Shown here: in pieces, positions 49,137 to 61,700 of the stretch
Position numbering within the stretch: the stretch's first letter is position 1
How the letters are laid out: the number at the start of each line of letters is the position of its first letter
NCBI GenBank assembly: GCA_037893245.1
Contig: JBAIAA010000454.1
Coordinates: 294,059-358,058, forward strand
DNA length: 64,000 bases
Source: Crossaster papposus
Taxonomy: Eukaryota; Echinodermata; Asteroidea; Velatida; Solasteridae
Reading direction: 5' to 3'
The notes under the pieces: model-generated
Database searches by the model: none
The model's input: only the letters and a program-made list of their open reading frames with translations
What the model was told of the DNA's origin: nothing
Made by a program: the position numbers and the translations under genes

Positions 49137-52100
49137 ACCACCCCCTTCCCTCCCCCTAGAATGATTTTGCATCGATTGTGCACGTGCATAACATGCATGC
49201 AGCACAGACGTTGAGTAGATCAGCTACTAGCCGGGCAACGAGTTCCCAAATGTACGTCACGATTATGCAAATGTTCTATGCTCATAAGGTACCATTTTAA
49301 GGGCGGGACCATTTCCCCAAAACACTTTATGAATTTGTGTTTCTTGTACATACTGGAAATCACTTAGTTAAATATAATCTTTCATTTAAGCTAGTAAAAA
49401 AAAAAAATTACAGAAACCCTTTAAGGTAAAGGCAACTAGCCGTGCATAGTTACGGTACTTGAGTGAAAGGGGGAAAGACTGCCCCAGGCAACGCGGAGTG
49501 ACTCAGAGCGCCATCGGGCAAACGCGTGTGATTTCAGTGAGCTGAAGTGAAAACGCTACGTGTTAGAAACTGTTATGAAAACGTAAGAGTTTTTGTTTTT
49601 TTAGCAAGTATAAATATATAACACCAAAAAAGATGGCGTGAACATGCATACATTTCCAACCGACCCAAAATATAGACAAATTTGGACTGCCAAAGTCCGG
49701 CTGACTAGGGCGAAGTGGACAGGCCCGCACCACACTCCACGATATGCAGCGAACACTTTGAGCCATATTTTTGCACTGTCTTGAAATATCTTCTTCCGAA
49801 GTAGGACCCAGTGATACTGAGGATATTTTGTCCAGTTATGTGGAATATGCTCCCCAATCTGTCGTCTTCACTCGCCACGTCTGAACAAAATCGGCTGCGT
49901 GCGTGAATCGCACCTTCTTTTGTACATGTATGTACCACTGTTCCTTTCTCTATGTACATGTATGTACGTACGCGGATCGTATGCTGCAAGCATGTCGTGA
50001 CAAGCGGGACCGTGCGGGGCGTATCTGGCGCCCAGACATGGTCAGGTAACAGACTATAAAGCTGTTTCTTGTTGGGGGTTACTGAATGTACGTCACGAAC
50101 AGCGCCACCTTTTGTCAGTGTTTGAACATGTTAATGATGGACCAATTACATTTACGGTGATTAACCCCAATTAATGTCATAATATACCATTCTATCACCC
50201 CTTCTCTTGTTATGCTACAGTCACACGGCCATGTTACGGACCTGCGGATGCGGATAATGAAAATGCGTAATTTTTAACCCCAATACGGAAATTTGAGCAA
50301 AAGTTACCTATATTCTGCGGACGATACGGATTAGTTACGGATGTTACGTATGAATTACGGATGTTACGGGTAAACCTGCGGATGAACCCATCCGCTGCCA
50401 ACCCGCTGGCACATGTTACTGACGACTTACGGATGACTTACGGATTTTACGGATGACTTACGGACGATACGGATGACTTACGGACGATACGGATAAGTTA
50501 CGCTCGTGTCTGCGCATGTCGGCTTCCTCTGGCGTCCGCACCATCCGCAAATAAACCCACGTGGATCGGAGCTTGCTTCAGTCGCATTTCATCAAGTCTG
50601 AGATCTAGTTCCAGTTATTCAACAGTTTCTTCTCCATCTTTTTGATGTTTACGTACCCCTATGTATCCGCAGGCAACTGCACACCCGACAAAGTGTGCGG
50701 ATCAGTTACGTATCTAACGTATCCTGCGGATGAGTTTACGTATCTTACGTATGAGTTACGGATGCTTACGTATATTTCATCCGCAGCAAAATTTTGAGAT
50801 TTTCAAAATTCCGCTGCGGATCTGCGTATGTCTGCGGATCCTGCGGATTGAATTACGGATGGATACGGATGCATACGGATGATACGGATCCTTGCGGATG
50901 CTTACGGACTTTTATCCGTAAGCATCCGCAGCTACCGTAAGTGGCCGTGTGACTGGTACCATTACTTACACACCAAGCCAAATTTCCAATTATTAAACAG
51001 TACTTATTCCGAAATGTTGCAAAAATGTGTAGTGTGACAACAATTACGATCCCTATTAAGGCCTAGTCGTATACAGTCCAGTTCATGAATGATCTTTTGT
51101 TCTGCGGTTTCCTGCTCACCCTTGATTTCAGTTTAATCCATCTGTTGGAGTACAGCTGAACTGAATTATTGCGTGGCCAGGTAAATTAAATTGTTCGCAA
51201 CAGGTTTCTGTATGTCCTAATATTATTGTTTCTGATATCTAATTTGTGTTCATTCACGCGTTGTATGAGTGGCTGTTCAGTTTTTCAATGTATGTGGGGC
51301 ATAACGAGTATTACGCTAACAAAATATGTTTGGGACATCGAAGGTTTCATTCGTTTTGTGTGTCCAAGCTTTTGTTCGAACAAAGTTCCATTTTACCCAG
51401 CACAATATGAGATCGAAGGAATCCCCCCCTTAGTTCCCCATACCTATACACTCTCTAGACTATTGTTACCTGACGCACCCCCCCCCCCCCTAAAAACCTA
51501 AAGGAATTCCTCAGAAACAATACAACTGACCACCACAAATGAGTGTGTGTTTCCTCCGTTTCATTCTTGCTTCATATGGTTTCCATCATTTTGTCGATTG
51601 TATCATATTATGAAGCAATATATGGGACGGAGAGAACCCCTCCGCCCCCCCACCCCATCCCTTCTTTGTGGTGGTTATCATGCTTGTCAAAAGTTGGATT
51701 TAAAAAAAGGTTTTTAGGGGGGTTGCATTAGAAAACAAACGTCTAGGGAGTGTATATGTATACAGGGGACTAAAGGGGGGGGGGGGGGGGGGGGGTCGCT
51801 CGGACCCATATCTTGCTGGTTATAGATTGCACAGGGGGGGGGGGGGGGGGGGGGGGGGGAGGGGGGGGGGGGCACATAATGCAGATTCGTCCCCCCATAG
51901 TTTTGTGTGCAATTATCTGCCGCATTTACCCCGTCGATACTTGCGCACATGCGCAGTTGGGATACCGAGCTGCCTTAATCAAGCAATCGGACAAAAAAAG
52001 GCAAGGCTTAACAAGAAGAAATCATTACGTCTTGGAAACAAAAATGGGCAACATGGAGTACGAATTAATTATGAAAACTACACATAATGCAGATTCGTCC

Positions 52101-54502
52101 CCCATAGTTTTGTTGTGCAATTATCTGCCGCATTTACCCCGTCGATACTTGCGCACATGCGCAGTTGGGATACCGAGCTGCCTTAATCAAGCAATCGGAC
52201 AAAAAAGGCAAGGCTTAACAAGAGAAATCATTACGTCTTGGAAACAAAAATGGCAACATGGAGTACGAATTAATTATGAAAACTACACACACTTTTCTTT
52301 GTTAATGTTTACTGCAAAATGTATTGAGGTCATTCAAATAACAAACGAAAGTCACTTCAGTAATTGAAGTATAGTACGGAAACAAGGAACCGGGTCACCT
52401 CATGCAGGGCATTTTTCGTAGCGAGAATTTGCAAAAAAAAACCACTAAAAAACGGCCACTTACAAATGAGAAAGATGAAAATCTAAATGCGATTTACTGA
52501 CGTAAACGTAATTAATAAAAAAGAAAAACTCTAATAAGGAGGGCGAAGTACGCACATAGACTTCAGTTATGAGCAGAAAAAACAAGGTTTTGAAAAATAT
52601 TTTCGGCTAAAACGAAACATGCTTTCTAAGCATGACAAAATAAATGGTTACGGTGTTTGAATCGTGTATATACGATGGTTCGTGGGTTCCAACCCTGCCA
52701 GGAACATGGTTGTGCCCTTGGGAAAGACACTTAACTACAATTGCCTCTCTCCACACATGAGTACAAATGGGTACCTGAGAGGGTCGAGGCCGATTGGTCG
52801 CCTATGGCCCATGGCCTGATGAACGGGGTAAAAACTGTAAAGCGCTTCGAGGTCGTTGATACGATGGTAAGCGCTATATACAGTGTGTGTCTCAAACAAA
52901 ATATAACGGAATGTCACAGGGACGGATTTAGCTTTTCATTGAAAGGGGGGGGGGGGGGGTACTATTCGCCTACCAAATTTGACTTCAGTGTACGCATTGC
53001 GCGAAGCCATTACGGCGTGGGTCCAGAGCCCTGCACTGAAGGACCCCGGGAAAAATCTTTGGATTCTATATGCTTTGTGGTGCAATCTAAGGTGATTTCT
53101 GGCCACTTTCCTCTGTACATCTGTACCACCGATTTTCAGGAGTTTTATCAGCTAAACGCACGTGTTCAATTCCCAAACATCAATGTTAAACACTATCCAC
53201 CATGATGCTAAACATGTTTAGTATGTAAGCATGTTTACAATCATTAATTTTGTTTACTGGGTTAAAGACAGTTTTTGCCTCAAATCGAACAACTTGGTCT
53301 CATGGTCAATTTGACCTCTCTTGGGAAATGTGTTCTAAATGTCTGATGTCTCATTTGAAAGTGGAAAGCCTATGTGTTTCAATGCGTGGTGCACCTACCA
53401 GAGCAAAGACATCTTGATTTTGGTGGATGGTGGCCACTCTCTGCCATCCGAATTTCTTGATCAGTCGTATGCGTGCGCGGTTCAGCATGGAGTCCGGCAT
53501 GTAGGTGCGATAGAAGTATGGAAAGACCACACGATTGGAAAGCGCTGAGGAGGCAGCGGAGTACGACATCTAGAGGCAAAGAGTTCACAAAAACAACTGC
53601 TGCAATTATTGAAATTCTTCATTAGCTTTAGTTTAAAGCTAGTATCACTAAGAATATAGGCTTGATATGTGATTTCGCATTCAAAGTGGACACGGTCCTT
53701 AGCAGGATGTGATTTCAACAAAAGATTTCAAAAATTACTTTCAAATGCTCTAGAATTTAAATTCACATCCAGTTGATGTGAATTTGGAAGAATATGTGAA
53801 TTTGGAGCATTTGGATGTGATTTTGAAATCTTTGTTGAAATCACATCCTTTCCAGATCCAGTCGGCAAAACTATGTTTCAAACACGGGTTAATAAACGTG
53901 TGTCTTGGCGAGGTAAAATAAAATATCCAAACACGCGTTTCAAATGTGTTCTAGACGTATTGCAATGTAATATGCGTGTCTGAAACTACTGTTAAACAAG
54001 TGTCCATTTAAACGCGTGTTTGGATATTTCATTTTACAGACACGCTTTTTTTTTTAAATAGTTTTGCCGACTGGGTTTTAGGGAACGTGTCCGCTTTGAA
54101 TGCTTGATTGCATGATTGCTGTATCTGCAACGTATTTAGATGTGATCAATGTGGGCTGCATTTTACCTATTGTACATTTTACATGTGTACTGTACGGGGC
54201 TGACTGGCTACCCATGTGGAGTCTAATCAGCTCCACAGCCTTAAAAGAGTTTATAGTATAGGCCCTACTTCCGGTTTTTGTTGATATGTTAATGAACGCG
54301 CTGCTTTCGAACCACGGGATCTGATTGGTCTTTGATTGTATCGTCATGTTGAATAGCATTTGCAAATTCAAATAAGCTGATTGGACATTCTGAAATGCGA
54401 TAATTTAGGAGTATGAATGATGCAAACCAACAGTCGGTGATCTGTGATTGGCCATTGAAAAATACACATAAATTGCTAGTGTTATTTTGATACGCACTCA
54501 TC

Positions 54503-54534
<32 letters not shown>

Positions 54535-55708
54535 ACCCCCCCCCCCCCCCCCCCCCCCCCCACCCCCCCCCCCCCACCCCCACAAAACCCAAAAAAAAAA
54601 AGTGAAGAAAAACATAAAACCCGACGGTACTAACGAGTCAGCCCGCGTTTACAGTTACTTAACAATGTGTACAATGCAGCCCATGCTGATCACATGTAAA
54701 TACGTTGCAGATACAGCACAGCCTTGCACTCGTTAGATAAGCGCTTTTAATTACATCCTCAATAGGAATTAAACCACAAAGCCAACAAATTATTTATCAA
54801 GTACACGCTGTGACTACCCATGTATGACACAGCGTCGGGGGTACAGTGTTGATGGAACACCGAGACGAAGGTTGAAATTGATCACGGACATGGCATAATG
54901 TATGCAGTGCAGTTGAAAATTAGTACATTAACGAGGTTCCAGATATAAAGCAAATACAAAAGGAAGTGTAAGACGGACGCGGGTGGAGTACAGCAGGCGC
55001 CAGTCGGGTACGGTACACTGTTAACCAGTTTGCGCCGGATGACGAATATAGACGCAAAGTTTTCCCCAGATTTGAAACGGATGACGCATAAACACGCCAC
55101 GAGCAAGGCAGGAAATGTCGGTTAGCAGCGAAGAAAGCCGGAAATGCGTGGGTGTGCTTCCCGGTACTGCCGGCCTGAACACGCTTCGGATCGAGTTTCG
55201 TTAAAAATAATCCCGCGCGTCGGCTCGGTGATGTTAAAATAATTCCGGCGCGATAATGTTGTCCTACACTAGCTTTTCTGTAAAAGTGTTGGTGAATCAC
55301 AGCAGAACATTGTGTTATACACATTTTATTTACAAGATCAATTTGTCAAAATACAATTTGTACACTATACCCTATGTGTTATAAGTTGTTGTTATACCCC
55401 TGTTTTGAATACTGTATTTGTATTGGTCTAGAACGATCACGTGTCCGGTGTATAACAACGCATAGCACACTATCTGTATGATATAACATTATTTTGTGTG
55501 CTGTCAGTGTGCGTGAGTGTGATATAACACGGCTGCTGCCTATGCGTCCCTCCGGTGCTCAAAACTATACCCAGCACGATATGTGGCAGAGGGGTACCCC
55601 CCTCTTATCCCTATACTTTATACGCACTCAACACTATTGTAACCTAACCCACCCCCCCTTGAAACCTAAAAGGAATTCCTGAGATTCCGGGTACACAATG
55701 GTCAACAC

Positions 55709-55747
<39 letters not shown>

Positions 55748-58700
55748 CTCTGCCACATATCGTGCTTCATATGCTCAAAACTTCCAATCCCACATCACAG
55801 TAGTCAACAATTGACCATTTGCGTGTTAAATGTGAATAACATCTGGTACACTAACTTGTTCATACAGCTTGGCACAGTTTAACTTTAAATTCTCAAGACC
55901 AAAGACACTGTTGCTATATCACGTGATTCGGGGCAAGCCTTAAGCTAGCAACCCCCAGCTTTGGAATGGTCTGGTGTCTTTGTGCCATTCTCAACCATTG
56001 TGAACAATGTATTGGTGCTGAGCGTCTCTTACGTAACTATGCAAGAGCTTGCCCGATTCACGTGATATAGCAACAGTGTTGTTGGTCTGGAGAATTTAAA
56101 GTTCATTCATGTATTACTGGTTTAATTTAACAAATCACATATTTTACATATTTTCATGAATTAAATGTTTAACTTGTGTTTATAACACCGCAATTCTGCT
56201 TATAGCCGCGATTGAAGTTATTCATGTGAGATTTTAAAGCAATAATTGGTCAGTTGATCATAATTGGTCAGTTTTATGAAATTCAGTAAACAGATCAGGT
56301 GGGGCAAGGGGCTCCTCTAAAAACGTTCAGTTCTGCATTTTAGCTCACGTACATGTACATGGTATAGTTAAACTTAGGTTTAGCACGTAGGCGATTTTTC
56401 AAGATAGATGACGAAAGGGATTTGGCAAAAACCCGACAAAGGTTCTCCCTCCGGTGTTGCAACTTATCTATTTACACACATGCAATGCTTCAGGATATAG
56501 CTGGTACTGAGATGCAAGTATTATTTTGCACGCTCGCTTATGTACCCTCTCCAGGTCATGACACTGTTGTTTTGTTATACTACTTGCCCATACGGGTGTA
56601 TCACACTACAGCAAGAGACGAATAAATGAAACATAAATGCTGACAAGGTCACGAGTCGTGAGACTATGGTACTTGAGCTTCGGAGCATGAACAAGCAAGA
56701 GTTGGCGCGTTTAATCATCGAGTTCACATGTGCGTCCCATTTTAAGTCCGCTTGAATAAAGACTCCTAATAAGTAATAGCTTCACAGTTTCCGACTGTTG
56801 AATTGTAATATCAGCGAGGACAGTGAGATGGGCACAGGTTTATTTCGCGAAAAACATATGTCTAGCGCATTTTTTTTAGGATTGAGTCGCATTTTGTTAT
56901 TGGATGACCAAGTGTGTAGCTCAGACAGAACAGCTGTTAAGTTGGATTGTTTATCCAAAGTCCGTGTTTCGATGACCGTCATGTCGTCAACATATTTGAA
57001 GTGGCGGATATTGGTGTTCGACACATTGACTTTGTTTGGCATCGTTGATGACTGCTAGGAAGATAATTGTTCCTAGCTTACTTCCCTGGGGAACAGCTGC
57101 ATGAACCGGGATCCAGTCTGGAAGGCATCTATACCGTACATCACGCATTGTTGTCTGTCAGACAAGAAGTCAGCTATCCATCCGGCCAATGAAGGGGCAA
57201 CTCCTAGCCTCAAGAGTTTATTGATGGCGATGGTGTTAAACTTTTATTAAAGGGGTCGTATACGTTTAGTATTTGGAACCCACTGTTTGTTTCAATCCTA
57301 TGTAGTTATAGATATATACCATAAAACTAACCTGTAAAAATTTCATTTCAAAAGGTGGTAGCGATTTGGAGATATTGCCGAAAATTTGGAGCGGTTATGT
57401 CCACGCAGGAAGAATAATATGCATTGGAATACACAATCTGAGAAACGTCACTTCAGTAACGATTCTCAGATTCAAATATTTGGGGATAACAAAAAGTGAT
57501 ATCTTTTTCGATAACCGCAGTACTTCGAAGTGAAAAGTTTCTAAAAATGATTTATACTATTCAAAGCTGCTGTTCTTCTTACCAAGTAAGTTTTTCTTGC
57601 CATCAATTTTTTGAGTAATTACCAAACGTAATTCTGATAATCGTGATACTGATAACAAGAGGGCTGGTTCCGTTTTAGCCAGCACATTCAACCCTCGTTC
57701 CGTTATCTTCATTAACAAATTGAATCATATGCTGCAATATAATAAAAACGAAGAAAATAATAGCAATTCAAACGTACGGATACTAAGGCTGGTTCTGTTA
57801 TTAAGCCAGTAAATTCCCCGATCAATCCGTTATATATTAAATATTAAAACAAATTAAATTTGCTGCAATACACTTTTCTATAAGGATCTCCATATGGTTT
57901 TGTGATCAAATAAGTGTACTTTTCTTTTTTTCCGCGTGCTGAGTGTAATCTAACAGAAAAATTTGATTAGATTAAGACGTCAAGACACTTTCAAGATTGA
58001 TTTTACTTTCAATGCTGTACAGATGAGGGATCTCACATCCTTAATCTGAAAGTGCAGTTCTTTTTGTTATATTAAAGGTCGTTGCACGGTGGGCAATCGA
58101 AGCTATTATGGCCAAGTCGCCAGTTTAAGACTTCACTTTGGGAACTATCTCTGTATTTTTTGTTTTTTGAAAATAAAATCCATTGCTCGCGTTAGAACAA
58201 GTCACGAAGCACGTAGGTACTACACCCAGCGGCGTATATATGGGGCACAAGGGGTGCATCAATGTTAGGATAAAGGCAACTTATAATATACTGCGCACTG
58301 CGAGACTTCCAAATGGGGACCCGGGGAGGAGGGAGGGGGTTAAAGAGGTTAAATAGCAGCTAAGAGGGTGCTCTCTAAATTATAGGGGGTGAAACCAGGG
58401 ATTAGACGATAAAGGTAAAAAAGTACTCGGATTTTAGATTAAAAGACACTGACAAACATATAATTTCAGTCGAATTCGATTGGATTTTGATCTTTTCTTA
58501 GTCACTCTAAAACGTAATTTTAAACAGTGTGAGTGAATTTTCACTCTGATGGAGTGATGATTGTTTACTCTATGGTAAAAGGAGAGTGTTGTATTACTCT
58601 GCAAGAAATTATATGGAACACCATTAGGATGAGAGAGGAGATTGTGACCAAAATGTAAGCCCCTGACAATGAAGTCGGTAAAAACAGCCCTATGTATCGA

Positions 58701-61700
58701 TGACGTTACCCCCAGTGGGGACGGCCAGGCTATGTACCACCAACGTTGGGTAGCAAGCCATTCCCTTTGTGAACTGCGGTGCGCACAAATCGCAGGCACG
58801 CAAACCCAACGTAGCGAGTGCACAAAGTGCGGTGCTGTTACTATAGCCAAGGTACCGTAAATACAACCAAAGGTAGGATACATTATTTGCAGATATCGAA
58901 ACATTTTAGTACCAAATTATTAAGAAATATCTTACTTATTTGAAAGTAAATATTGATGGTAGGCATCCAACAAAATAATTGCGCTAGATATCCTGTAATT
59001 GTTCCGAAAAATATAATTAAAAAAATAAATAAAATCACGACCGCCCGACGGCGATCGTGAAACCAAAAAAGGAACAACTGCCCCACGCCAGTTGAAAACG
59101 AACGCCGTTTTTCTGGCTTTTCTTAGCATCCATTATTGTGAAGGTTTGGACAGGTCAGTTAAACGATATTTACAATAAAATGCAACCCCCTAAATCGACA
59201 CATTAAAACATGGTAATTCAAGCAATTACCAATAGTGTATCCTACCTTGAATGTTAAAGCATACCAACAATTTGGCTTGTATCAAACTGTCGTCAAAATG
59301 TCATCAAAGTTGCCCTGTACATGGTCTAGTCGTAGTCTGGCTTGACAATTTCAGCTCTGAAGCTCATGAAATGTAGAGATTTGCCATTTAGCTTTAGCTG
59401 GAAATAAATGACTTAGACAGCGGGTCATACACGTACGTTCACTACCCTTCAGTGGTAACAGCTTCCCACACGAGATGATAGTTCGTTGACATCAATCTGT
59501 ACTACGTCCGTAGTGGCGTATTTCGTAGTTTGGGACATGTTTAAGTTGATTCTTCTTTGAAAATCAAGACCCGCTGACTAAGCCCTGTATGTAATTTCAG
59601 CTCATTTGTTCCTTTACACCACATGAAGGGTTCTTAATATACACTGCCGTTTTCACACTTGAAAGCAGACTACAAAGTACTGATTGCACAGTACTTAATG
59701 TTTTCGATGTCTTTTCCCTTCAATTTGTCAACATTGTCTCAAAGATAAATTTGACTAAGAAAAGTGGATACTAGTGGATTCGAAGAGGACCCTTTCGATC
59801 TATAGCTCAATCCTCGAGACTATCGTGACAGGTCGATGACAGCCGTTCTTATGCTCATCTATACTCGTTGATTTCTTAAAGCTCTTCGCGTAGTGTGCTT
59901 CCGAGAACGTATAATGCACTATTGCTAGAAGAAACCCTTGGCTGCAGGTAGAGTACAGCGGGTGTGAGTCGAGTACATTGGAAATAAAAATAGAAGTACA
60001 GCAGGCGCAAGTCGAGTACATTGGAAGAAGAAAGAGAAGTATAAAACGGGCGCTGGTGGAGTACAGCGGGTGCAAGTTAAGTACATTGGAATTAAAAATA
60101 GAAGTACAGCGGGCGGAAGTCGAGTACACTAGAAGTATAACACGGGCAAAGGTGGAGTACAGCGGGTGCAAGTCGAGTACATTGGAAATAAAACGAGAAG
60201 TATAAGACGGGCGCAGGTGGAGTACAGCAGGCGCAAGTCGAGTAAATTGAAAATAAATAGAAGTACAGCGGCTGCAAGTCGAGTACATTGGAAATAAATA
60301 TAGAAGTATAAGACGGGCGCAGGTGGAGTATACAGCGGGTGCAAGTCGAGTACATTGGAAATAAAAAGAGAAATATAAGACGGGCGCAGGTGGAGTACAG
60401 CAGGCGCAAGTCGAGTAAATTGAAAATAAATAGAAGTACAGCTGCTGCAAGTCGAGTAAATTGGTAATAAAAAGAGAAGTATAAAACGGGCGCAGTTGGA
60501 GTACAGCAGGCGCAAGTCGAGTAAATTGAAAATAAATAGAAGTAGGCCTACAGCGGCTGCAAGTCGAGTACATTGGAAATAAAAAGAGAAGTATAAAACG
60601 GGCGCAGGTGGAGTACAGCGGGCGCAAGTCGAGTAAATTGAAAATAAATAGAAGTACAGCGGGTGCAAGTCGAGTACATTGGAAATAAAAAGAGAAGTGT
60701 AAAACGGGCGCAGGTGTAGTATAGCGGGCGCAAGTTAAGTAACTTGGAATTAAAAATAGAAGTACAGCGGGCGCAAGCTAAGTAATTTGGAATTAAAAAT
60801 AGAAGTACAGTGGGCGGAAGTCGAGTACATTGGAAATAAAACGAGAAGTATAAGACGGGCGCAGGTGGAGTACAGCAGGCGCAAGTCGAGTAAATTGAAA
60901 ATAAAAAGAGAAATATAAGACGGGCGCAGGTGGAGTACAGCAGGCGCAAGTCGAGTAAATTGAAAATAAATAAAAGTACAGCGGCTGCAAGTCGAGTACA
61001 TTGGAAATAAAAAGAGAAATATAAGACGGGCGCAGGTGGAGTATACAGCGGGTGCAAGTCGAGTAAATTGGTAATAAAAAGAGAAGTATAAAACGGGCGC
61101 AGTTGGAGTACAGCAGGCGCAAGTCGAGTAAATTGGTAATACAAATAGAAGTATAAAACGGGCGCAGGTGGAGTACAGCGGGCGCAAGTCGAGTAAATTG
61201 AAAATAAATAGAAGTACAGCGGGTGCAAGTCGAGTACATTGGAAATAAAAATAGAAGTATAAAACGGGCGCAGTTGGAGTACAGCAGGCGCAAGTCGAGT
61301 AAATTGGTAATACAAATAAAAGTATAAAACGGGCGCAGGTGGAGTACAGCAGGCGCAAGTCGAGTAAATTGGAAATAAATATAGAAGTACAGCGGGTGCA
61401 AGTTAAGTAACTTGGAATTAAAAATAGAAGTACAGCGGGTGGAAGTCGAGTACATTGGGAATAAAAATAGAAGTATAAAACGGGGGCAGGTGGAGTACAG
61501 CAGGCGCAAGTCGAGTAAATTGAAAATAAATATAGAAGTACAGCGGGTGCAAGTTAAGTAAATTGGAAATAAAAAGAGAAGTATAAGACGGGCGCAGGTG
61601 GAGTACAGCGGGTGCGAGTCGAGTAAATTGAAAATAAATATAAAACTACAGCGGGTGCAAGTCGAGTAAATTGGTAATACAAATAGAAGTATAAAACGGG

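Noticed and set aside
51813-52367. 184-codon plus-strand frame beginning with poly-Gly
   Set aside because: It runs through a G homopolymer and a tandem duplicate whose two copies are in one frame only through length differences.
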